IMG/VR virus record: IMGVR_UViG_3300044911_002177
Location: 1 to 29,154 of that record
Direction: 5' to 3' (one strand)
DNA: 29,154 bases
DNA from: a virus
The position numbers and the translations under genes are program-made. Positions 7,480-14,300 of this stretch are shown piece after piece (the stretch's first letter is position 1; each line of letters starts with the position of its first letter). The notes under the pieces are model-generated. The model searched no databases. It saw nothing but the letters and a program-made list of their open reading frames with translations, and was not told the DNA's origin.

Positions 7480-7955
7480 ACTTCGTCCAACTCAACTAGC
7501 CGAGAGAGGTACCACTGTGCTTTTTTCAGTGATTCTGTCCCGCCTTTATGTTTCTCACGCCACACATACTTGGCAATATTGCCCTTTAGGTATCCGCGAT
7601 ACTCTTCGGCGGTTAGCTGGGCCTCGATTGCTTCGATACATTCGATCCCTCCGTCAGCGTAGTGCGGGGGATGATTGACCAAGTCCTCCTGGATAACGGG
7701 AGGCTTTTCTTTGGTGGCCCAGGGCACTGGGCACACACCATCCTTGCATCCGTTATCGTCTATCGGAGCAAACCACGACGTTTCGCCGAAAGCATCTTCT
7801 CCGATTCCCCTGGACCCTGCAGCTCCAACACTAAGGTCTTGGGACGGGGCGATGCTCCCATTGACATCCCCTGTTCCATCGAGGGAATGTACCCCGTCGT
7901 TCCAAGCCGTGCTCCCTCGAGATTCAACGGATTCCTTTCGAGTCCCTGCTCGCAT
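7467..7955 (-). CDS. DUF3310 protein (T7 gp1.7-like domain at C-terminus)
   Basis: The C-terminal part has VNHPPHYADGGIECIEAIEA, a GYLKGNIAKYVWREKHKGG segment and KKAQWYLSRL, which is the DUF3310 signature. In T7 gp1.7 this family is a nucleotide kinase acting on dTMP and dGMP, so a role in nucleotide supply is plausible, as with dcd nearby. The first ~90 residues are Gly/Ser/Asp-rich and unlike the family, which usually starts shortly before VNHPPHY. Residues up to about 65 are read from DNA that also encodes another frame (7760-8104). The true start may therefore be internal (for example the GTG of GVCPVPW), or the two frames may be joined by a frameshift. Domain call good, start uncertain. 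Confidence 0.75.
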   Translation of the reverse strand: MRAGTRKESVESRGSTAWNDGVHSLDGTGDVNGSIAPSQDLSVGAAGSRGIGEDAFGETSWFAPIDDNGCKDGVCPVPWATKEKPPVIQEDLVNHPPHYADGGIECIEAIEAQLTAEEYRGYLKGNIAKYVWREKHKGGTESLKKAQWYLSRLVELDEVQKG

Positions 7956-8104
7956 AGCGTTAAGCCCCTGTTATACATGTCATACAATGGTACATCATTT
8001 TCTTCGTTGTCAAGAGGCGCACCGAAATCTTCTTCAGTAAGACAACGGCAGTCCAGTTCATCTTGAACAAAGCTATCCAGGAACCCTGCGGCGGAATGCA
8101 TCAC
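7760..8104 (-). CDS. Hypothetical protein overlapping the DUF3310 frame
   Basis: The frame begins MMHSAAGFLDSFVQDELDCRCLTEEDFGAPLDNEEND at 8104 and is acidic and protein-like over its first ~60 residues. It then runs for 196 nt in a different frame from the DUF3310 gene and ends at 7760. Its start is divergent from the plus-strand gene at 8141, leaving a 36-nt gap that holds a plus-strand -10 element. I do not recognise the family. Either it is a genuine overlapping gene, or its N-terminal half belongs to a DUF3310 fusion reached by a -1/+1 shift somewhere in 7760-7955. Confidence 0.5.
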   Translation of the reverse strand: MMHSAAGFLDSFVQDELDCRCLTEEDFGAPLDNEENDVPLYDMYNRGLTLCEQGLERNPLNLEGARLGTTGYIPSMEQGMSMGASPRPKTLVLELQGPGESEKMLSAKRRGLLR

Positions 8105-8128
8105 GGTGTTTAAGCGATTTACTTCTCT

Positions 8129-8134
8129 TACAAT
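8129..8134 (+). promoter_or_regulatory. -10 element TACAAT directly before a start codon
   Basis: TACAAT ends 6 nt before the ATG at 8141, so transcription would be expected to begin at or beside the start codon, giving a leaderless message. There is no -35 match at normal spacing. Confidence 0.35.
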
Positions 8135-8140
8135 GATAAG

Positions 8141-8467
8141 ATGGCAAACACTTATAGACCTACATACGATCCAGGTGTTAACTCTGGAACTTCAGGCGCT
8201 GAAGTATCGGACCTAAGGCCGGAGCAAGCGTATGACACAGATATGCGGCGTGTTGAACCACAGGAGCGTTCAGCTGCAGCCTCGGTCAACAGCAAACAAG
8301 ACCGTGTTGAAAAATTTATGCGGGCAGCAAAAACTGCTGGTGCATACCAACAAAGGTCTCAAATTGCCGAACCTACCGTTTTTAATGAAGACGGAGATGC
8401 CTATGGGACTGTAGGTAGTACGGCATATTCCCGTAAACCACAGTCCCAATTTGGCAAGGCGTTTTAA
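8141..8467 (+). CDS. Hypothetical protein, 108 aa
   Basis: The ATG at 8141 gives a hydrophilic protein MANTYRPTYDPGVNSG... that is rich in Ala, Ser, Gln, Arg and Asp. It has no membrane segment and probably little fixed structure. It lies alone on the plus strand between two minus-strand blocks. Its stop overlaps the stop of dcd by 4 nt, so the two genes converge. I do not recognise it. The absence of a Shine-Dalgarno and the adjacent -10 hexamer point to a leaderless transcript. Confidence 0.6.
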   Translation: MANTYRPTYDPGVNSGTSGAEVSDLRPEQAYDTDMRRVEPQERSAAASVNSKQDRVEKFMRAAKTAGAYQQRSQIAEPTVFNEDGDAYGTVGSTAYSRKPQSQFGKAF

Positions 8468-9051
8468 ACCTGAGAGAACACCACGTTATGTGGTTGATCT
8501 TGATACTTGCCCTTCCGGTCCTGGTAGCTAACCTCGCAAGGGTTGCCCCGGTAGAAGAGAAGTTGAGTGATCCCCTCGTTCGCGTAGATGCGATTGAACA
8601 GTCCGGTGCAGTTACTGATTTCCAGCGTCAGGTAACCTTCCCAGCCGCTTTCAGCAGGCGTAATGTTGACCAGGATGCCTGAGCGGGCGTACGTAGATTT
8701 GCCAACTGCAACCACAGTGACATCACGTGGCAGCTTCAGACGTTCTTGCGCAACACCCAGACAGTAGCCGTACGGAGGGAGCAGGAAATACTGACCACGT
8801 TCGTCTTCTAGGAGATCGGCAGGTTTGAGGATGTCAGGATCAAAGTTCTTCGGATCACAGTCCCCAGCCTGGACCTTACCAAAAATTAAGCACTGACCAG
8901 GGGAAAGCCTAATGTCATAGCCGTATGAGCTAAGACCGTAACTAAGAAGTTTGCGTCCGTTTTCTTTGTTAACTAGGTGATCAACAAAGGGTTCAATCAT
9001 CCCCTTTTCTTCGGCAAGTTGCTTGATCTCCCAGTCGGCGAGGACGCTCAT
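8464..9051 (-). CDS. dcd: dCTP deaminase
   Basis: The 195-residue protein converts dCTP to dUTP, feeding thymidylate synthesis for phage DNA. The family motifs are all present: SSYGYDIRLS (41-50), AVGKSTYARSGI (115-126), TPAESGWEGYLTLEISN (131-147, with the catalytic Glu in LEI), EGITQLLF and a GKYQDQ end. The length fits bacterial and phage Dcd. An AAGGA Shine-Dalgarno lies just before the ATG, and a -10 TATACT is at 9078-9073. It is the last gene of the 10932-8464 minus block, but has its own promoter. Confidence 0.93.
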   Translation of the reverse strand: MSVLADWEIKQLAEEKGMIEPFVDHLVNKENGRKLLSYGLSSYGYDIRLSPGQCLIFGKVQAGDCDPKNFDPDILKPADLLEDERGQYFLLPPYGYCLGVAQERLKLPRDVTVVAVGKSTYARSGILVNITPAESGWEGYLTLEISNCTGLFNRIYANEGITQLLFYRGNPCEVSYQDRKGKYQDQPHNVVFSQV

Positions 9052-9072
9052 GGTTCCTTGTAATCGTCTTTC

Positions 9073-9078
9073 AGTATA
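9073..9078 (-). promoter_or_regulatory. -10 element TATACT before dcd
   Basis: On the minus strand TATACT is followed by 21 nt containing AAGGA and then the dcd ATG. It lies in the 33-nt gap between dcd and the upstream gene. Confidence 0.45.
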
Positions 9079-9084
9079 CCCGGT

Positions 9085-9678
9085 TCAAGAAAGGATATGC
9101 CCACGTTCCGAGTAAATGTCTATAAACCGTTCGGTCGCTTCACCTGAGGAGTCCATGGGAGGCAAGTACACAAGAAAAGAAGTGCATGTTATTGCAGGTT
9201 CGATTTTCCCTTGGCGATGCCTGTTAAGTTTTGGTATTGTTTTTAGAATGCACATGGGAAACTTAAAGATTTTAGGCTCGTAACGAATCATGTCAGGGCA
9301 GTTGCTGAAGTAAAGACCTTGCTTTACTTGACCCGACAGCCATTCGTGGTACAGACGCCGAAACCACACGGCGTGAGAAGATGTTAACGACAAAGACGAA
9401 GCTCGGGTCATCTTCCACTTTTCATTCTTTTTGTCCCAGAAGTAAGCGCCGGCAGGCGGAAACAAATACACGTTTCCATACCAGAGTTGCGTATTTAACG
9501 CATCGTCTGACGGCGTGTAAAACTGTTTGGCCTGCACGTACTCATTAGCAATCCTGGAACTTGCTACGTCTAAATCGATGCCGCCCATCAGCTCATTAGC
9601 TGCACACACAAGGTCAGAGCTGGTAATCCACTCAATTTCCTCGGCTTTAGATTTGACCTTCCGAACACCGTCACTCAT
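9085..9678 (-). CDS. Phage Dam-like N6-adenine methyltransferase family, catalytic motif degraded
   Basis: The N-terminal half follows the phage DNA N6-adenine methyltransferase family (PF05869 type): EWITSSDLVCAANELMGGIDLDVASS, then NEYVQAKQFYTPSDDALNTQLWYGNVYL. In active members this is followed by NPPY or DPPY. Here the position reads FPPAG (residues 73-77), so the first catalytic residue and the aromatic residue are both changed. About 100 residues follow with HAVWFRRLYHEWLSG and FLVYLPPM segments. It may therefore be inactive as a methylase, or have become a DNA-binding protein. The ATG overlaps the upstream gene stop by 4 nt. Family call moderate. Confidence 0.65.
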   Translation of the reverse strand: MSDGVRKVKSKAEEIEWITSSDLVCAANELMGGIDLDVASSRIANEYVQAKQFYTPSDDALNTQLWYGNVYLFPPAGAYFWDKKNEKWKMTRASSLSLTSSHAVWFRRLYHEWLSGQVKQGLYFSNCPDMIRYEPKIFKFPMCILKTIPKLNRHRQGKIEPAITCTSFLVYLPPMDSSGEATERFIDIYSERGHILS

Positions 9679-10067
9679 TTCTTTTCGTTCACCTTGTTGT
9701 AATCAATTTCTAGATAACGCATGCCCTCGTGATCATTGATGAGGTAACCAGCTTTTTCTAGCGGATCAATTTTTTGCGCCGCCCCAAGAACACGCCGGAA
9801 TGTTTCGGCAAGGTCTCCGTCATTTTCACGTTCACACTCCTCTTGTGCAGAATGCAACTCTTTAAGTGTCATAAAGAACATCGAACGCTCTTTGTTTTGG
9901 GGCTGGAAGACCATGACGCCTGGCCCCTCAATTTCCCACATCTTGCAGTAGTGCTGGCCCATGTCGCCAAGAATCAGCTTCAAAGTGCCTTCAAGTACTT
10001 TGGCCTTGGTATCGTCCATCTCTGGACCGATGACAGAAGCAATCAGTTTTTCACGTCGACTTGACAT
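9675..10067 (-). CDS. Hypothetical protein, 130 aa
   Basis: The protein starts MSSRREKLIASVIGPEMDD and has a mix of helical and beta-type segments, including GPGVMVFQPQNKERSMFFM and a helical stretch MTLKELHSAQEECERE. It has no membrane segment or known catalytic motif. The start overlaps the end of the upstream gene by 25 nt and its stop overlaps the Dam-like gene ATG by 4 nt, so it is in a tightly packed minus-strand operon with the HTH gene. Role unknown; the operon context suggests DNA or nucleotide metabolism. Confidence 0.65.
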   Translation of the reverse strand: MSSRREKLIASVIGPEMDDTKAKVLEGTLKLILGDMGQHYCKMWEIEGPGVMVFQPQNKERSMFFMTLKELHSAQEECERENDGDLAETFRRVLGAAQKIDPLEKAGYLINDHEGMRYLEIDYNKVNEKK

Positions 10068-10522
10068 TTCTCTAGTAGCCCCTGGCGTTGTAAAGATTCT
10101 AAAAGTTTTTTGGTGGGTTGGTACAACACAACCAACTTGCCAAGGATACCGCGTTTTTTAACAAGGCGCCCTGTGTTGTCTCGTACCTTGTTAAATTCAC
10201 CTGAGCGAATCAGATACTCAGCAACGCATCGAAGGCGTCTCTTCAAAGGTAATTCTGCCTGTGGGAATTTACCACAGATCGTATCGGGCTGTAAATCTTG
10301 GAACACAAGCCGCAATCGATTTGCCAGGGTCATATTTGAATTGGCGTCTTCCTCTTCGTATTTTTTTAAGTTTTCAAGGTATCGACGCAGGCACCCATCA
10401 TCGAATGAGCCACTGGGTGGCAGAAACATTTCCACTTGGTTGGCCAGTGACTCAGGTAATGTCTCCTGGTAATTATCGATGGTGACTTCATCGATATCCA
10501 CAATTTGAAATCGATGTGCCAT
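10043..10522 (-). CDS. Hypothetical protein, 159 aa
   Basis: I use the ATG at 10522, which overlaps the HTH gene stop (TGATG). A GTG one codon upstream is also possible. The protein begins MAHRFQIVDIDEVTIDNYQETLPESLANQ and is acidic in its first half. The second half is basic and helical, with LPLKRRLRCVAEYLIRSGEFNKVRDNTGRLVKKRGILGKL, which may fold as a winged-helix-like DNA-binding unit, though I cannot show this. No family recognised. It is the second gene of the operon led by the HTH protein. Confidence 0.65.
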   Translation of the reverse strand: MAHRFQIVDIDEVTIDNYQETLPESLANQVEMFLPPSGSFDDGCLRRYLENLKKYEEEDANSNMTLANRLRLVFQDLQPDTICGKFPQAELPLKRRLRCVAEYLIRSGEFNKVRDNTGRLVKKRGILGKLVVLYQPTKKLLESLQRQGLLEKCQVDVKN

Positions 10523-10932
10523 CACTCAAGAAACTGGTTGGTCGACTTGTACATGTGTGGCCTACTTCGCAGATCACTTGGTACAAGGTCTCGGTTTTTG
10601 GCAAAGGATTGAACCAGTTGATTCCAGGGAATTCTTAGCACTGCTTTGCGGTGGGTACCAGGGGAAACATTGACGTAATGAATGCCTTCTACCCAGCCTT
10701 TGTCAGGTTCTTTCCTTCCGATTGCAATCCAATTCCGCACCGTCTGGTCAGATACCCCAAGACGTCTACTACATTCTTCGGTCGAAATATATTCATCTGC
10801 ATAAGCATCAGGACATAAAGCGTCCGTTTCTCCGTTTGAATAACGGCTATGCCACATGGAAGCAAGGATATTTCGAATTCCTTTTAGCTCTTGCGCAACA
10901 TCTTCAAGCCCTTTTCTAATTCCGTAACTCAT
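10522..10932 (-). CDS. HTH DNA-binding protein
   Basis: The 136-residue protein has YISTEECSRRLGVSDQTVRNWIAIGRKEPDKGWVEGIHYVNVSPGTHRKAVLRIPWNQL at about residues 49-110. This is a helix-turn-helix of the HTH_17/excisionase type followed by a wing. It should bind DNA. It is the first gene of a four-gene overlapping minus-strand operon, so it may autoregulate this operon. The intergenic space to the divergent plus-strand gene at 10986 is about 50 nt and must hold both promoters. A second protein of the same general class is at 3102-3320. Confidence 0.78.
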   Translation of the reverse strand: MSYGIRKGLEDVAQELKGIRNILASMWHSRYSNGETDALCPDAYADEYISTEECSRRLGVSDQTVRNWIAIGRKEPDKGWVEGIHYVNVSPGTHRKAVLRIPWNQLVQSFAKNRDLVPSDLRSRPHMYKSTNQFLE

Positions 10933-10985
10933 AGCAACAGGCGTTCTGTTTATATGTTAGTCTGTCGGGAAAACCATCTGTGACA

Positions 10986-11294
10986 ATGGAAGAACAAGTT
11001 TCGCCCAGTCAATTACCAATGCAGCCTCCTGCACGTCCTCAGATCACGCCTGAGCAGCTGGAGGAAATGAAAGCTATTGCCCGTGAGCGAGCTATTCAGC
11101 AGACCATGGCGCAACGTACAGTAATGATGCCGCAGCCGCAGCAGCAACCTCAAGTCATTTATGTACGGCGCAATTTCACCGTTGCAGAAATTTTTCTGGT
11201 GATTTTGCTTTCTTGCGGAATTGTAACAGGGGTTCAAATTGGATGGAATGCCGTCTCTAATTTTCTTCCTCGCATTGAAGTAAAGGTGCGTTGA
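10986..11294 (+). CDS. Single-span membrane protein, 102 aa
   Basis: The ATG at 10986 is preferred; a GTG at 10980 is an alternative. A Gln/Pro/Met-rich cytoplasmic-type N-terminus of about 60 residues, with the segment PQPQQQPQ, is followed by one strong membrane helix, FLVILLSCGIVTGVQIGWNAV (broken here at about residues 72-92). A short basic tail follows. There is no signal-peptidase site. It precedes the tail-fibre gene by 48 nt. A holin or spanin-like role is possible from size and topology but is not shown. TATGTT at 10953-10958 may be its -10. Confidence 0.6.
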   Translation: MEEQVSPSQLPMQPPARPQITPEQLEEMKAIARERAIQQTMAQRTVMMPQPQQQPQVIYVRRNFTVAEIFLVILLSCGIVTGVQIGWNAVSNFLPRIEVKVR

Positions 11295-11305
11295 ATAAAA
11301 GGCTC

Positions 11306-11311
11306 TATAAT
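11306..11311 (+). promoter_or_regulatory. -10 element TATAAT before the tail-fibre gene
   Basis: A perfect TATAAT lies 31 nt before the GTG start at 11343. Initiation near 11318 gives a leader of about 25 nt containing AGCAGG as a weak ribosome site. No -35 box is seen at 16-18 bp. Confidence 0.5.
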
Positions 11312-11342
11312 TGAAAACATAGATATATCGCAACAATAGCAG

Positions 11343-14300
11343 GTGGCAAATAGAAGGATTACGGAGTTCCCGGCCATCAACGGGCTCGACATTAACGAAC
11401 AGGACCTTCTTACGTTGGTCCATGTTTTTGAAGTGGACCCTACGCTACGCAATAAGAAGATTACATTTGAGCAGTTTAAAGATTATTTAAACATCTACTA
11501 CGCCTCTACTAGTGGCACTACCTTTAGTGGCAACATTGCCATCTCTGGGAACCTAACCGTTTCTGGACTTGGTAGCTTTGGTACAATTCTTTCTTCTGGC
11601 CTCAGCACATTTAGTGGTATTGTTGTCCAAAATAATGCCGTAGTTAGTGGTACCGTAAGTGGCGCCACGATTACAGGTGCTAACCTGCAAGGCGTCAACG
11701 TCAATGCAACTACTGTTACTACAACCACTGCAACCGGCACTACAGCGTTATTTACCAGTGGTCAGTATCAATCCCTGTCTGGTGCAACAATTACCGGCGG
11801 ACAAGGCTCTTTCACTTCTGGGACGTTTGTAAATTTAAGCGGTACCTCAATCACCGGCACAACCGTAGCTGCTACTACGGGCACATTCCAAACCCTTTCT
11901 ACTCCTGTTCTTAACGTCAGCGGAAACCTTTCTGTTGCTAGTGGATTAACAGTAACGGAGACGGCACAATTTGCTGCAGGCGTACAAGTCACTGGTACGT
12001 TATCAGGCACAACAGTCACTGGTACAACGGCAAGGTTTAGCACCGTTAGCGGGGTGTCTGGTGTATTCACTACGAACCTTTCTGGCGCAACTATTACTGG
12101 TAATACGGTACTTGTTAGCAATATTACAGGAGTATCAGGAGTATTTACAACACAGGTTTCAGGTGCAACCGTCACAGGTAACACTGGTGCATTTGGAAAC
12201 GTAAGTGGTATTTCTGGTGTATTTACTCAGTTTCTTTCAGGTGCTGTAATTACTGGTGACGCTGGCCGGTTTACAGCTATTACTGGCGTATCTGGCGTAT
12301 ATACCAACCTGTCTGGTGCCGCTGTCACTGGGGATACTGTTGCGGCTACTAGCATCACTGGTGTGACTGGTGTGTTTACCAGTCGTATCTCAGGTGTAAC
12401 CGTAACCGGAACCACGGCAGCATTCACAACCATCAGCGGCGTATCCGGTGTATTTACCACAAATCTTTCTGGTGCAACTATTACAGGAGACAGTGTTCAA
12501 GCCTCTGGTTTAACTGCTGGCACTGGTAACTTTGTCCGTGTATCTGGAACAACCGTCACTGGTGATACGGGTGCGTTTACAAACCTCACTGGAATTGTAG
12601 GCGTATTTACAACAAGTGTTTCCGGGACCACCGTAATTAGCACAACTGTTACGGGTGCAACCGGTACGTTTACTTCGTTGACCGGTACCACAATTACGGG
12701 TACAACCGTCAATGCAACCACAGGTGTATTTAATACTCTTCAAGCGGTTAACTTAAGTTTTACCAATACAACGGTCTCCGGTAACTTAACAGTTGTAGGC
12801 TCTGGTTACTTTGGTTCTGGTGTTTCCGTAACAGGCACAATCAGCGGTATCACGGTTACTGGTACAAGTGGGCAGTTTACAAACATTACTGCTGACACAG
12901 CAAACTTTACAACTGCTACTGGCGTAACCGCAAGTTTCACAACCATCACTGGCGTTACTGTTACTGGCACCACTGCAAATTTTACTAGTGGCAACTTTGT
13001 CAGCTTTAGTGGTGGTACTTACATTGCCACGTCAGGTGTATTTGCATCCGGTACAGCCGCTAATCCCTCAATTTCTATTCTTGGAGACGCTGATACAGGG
13101 GTGTACTCTCCTGGTGCAAATCAACTAGCAATAACAACAAGTGGCACTGGCAGGCTGTTTGTTAACTCGGCAGGGAGAGTCGGGATTGGTACCGCTTCGT
13201 CGATTGCCCCCAGCGCCCCTCTTGACGATTTTCACATTGCGTCAACGGATCCTGCCGTTTTGTGGGAAGAAACAGACGCTGGTACTGATGAAAAATATTG
13301 GCGCATTCGTGCGGAAGGAAGCATTCTTCGTTTTGAAGGCATCAACGATGCGTTTAACGCAACAACTGCATGGTTAAACGTCACACGCACCACTGGCGCA
13401 CGCTCTGTTGACAACATTGCGTTTAGCACTGGCACTACCGAGCGTTTGCGTATTACCTCCGCAGGCAACGTAGGGATTGGCACCAGCATTGGCACTTGGA
13501 CTCCTGGAGTAACACTTGACGTGCGTTCTGGTTCCAACAACACAGCCGTCGAAGAAATTGCTGCTTTTGCACGGCCAGACGCATTAGTACGTGCATCTAT
13601 CAACAAAGGCATCGTTTCTGGTAATGGCATTTCATTTGGCACTACTACAAATCATCCGCTTGCATTAAGGACAAACGCCCTTGAAAGAATTGTCATTGGC
13701 GCTACTGGCACAACAACATTAACGTCTGACGCGTCTACTGCACCGTTAATTGTCAATATCAGCGCCAGCGAAGTAGCCCGCATCGACAGCTCCGGCAGGT
13801 TGTTGGTGGGTACAAGCGCGGCGCGGTCTTTTACTGCAGGTGCTCAGCCGGCTATTCAGATTGAGTCCGCAACACTGTCTACTGGGCTAGGGATTACAAC
13901 CAATCGCAATGATAGTGCTTGCAATGTTCTGCACTTTGGTAAATCACGATCTGGCACCTTGGGTGGGTTTGGCATTGTCTCTAGCGGAGACGCTGTAGGA
14001 GAGGTTCGTTTTGAGGCCGCAGACGGCTCTGCAATGATTCGCGCTGCGACTATCCAGGCTCAAGTAGACGGCACCCCCGGCGCTAACGATATGCCAGGGC
14101 GGCTTGTACTCTCCACGACCGCGGATGGTGCGAGCAGCCCGACGGAGCGGATGAGGATTGATTCATCAGGTCGCGTAGGGATTGGCACTACTAGCCCTTC
14201 TGCATTACTCGACGTTAACGGCACGCATGTCGAACCGGGTTCAATTAGGTTTTTTGCAAATGCGACTTCTTTCCTGGGAAACTCTATTGGCGTTTTAAGT

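Noticed and set aside
7448-8066. Plus-strand frames opposite the DUF3310 gene
   Set aside because: They are shadows; the minus strand carries the DUF3310 motif.
9190-9220. tRNA T-loop-like GGTTCGATT
   Set aside because: No pairing T-stem, anticodon arm or acceptor stem; it lies inside a coding gene. No tRNA was found elsewhere.
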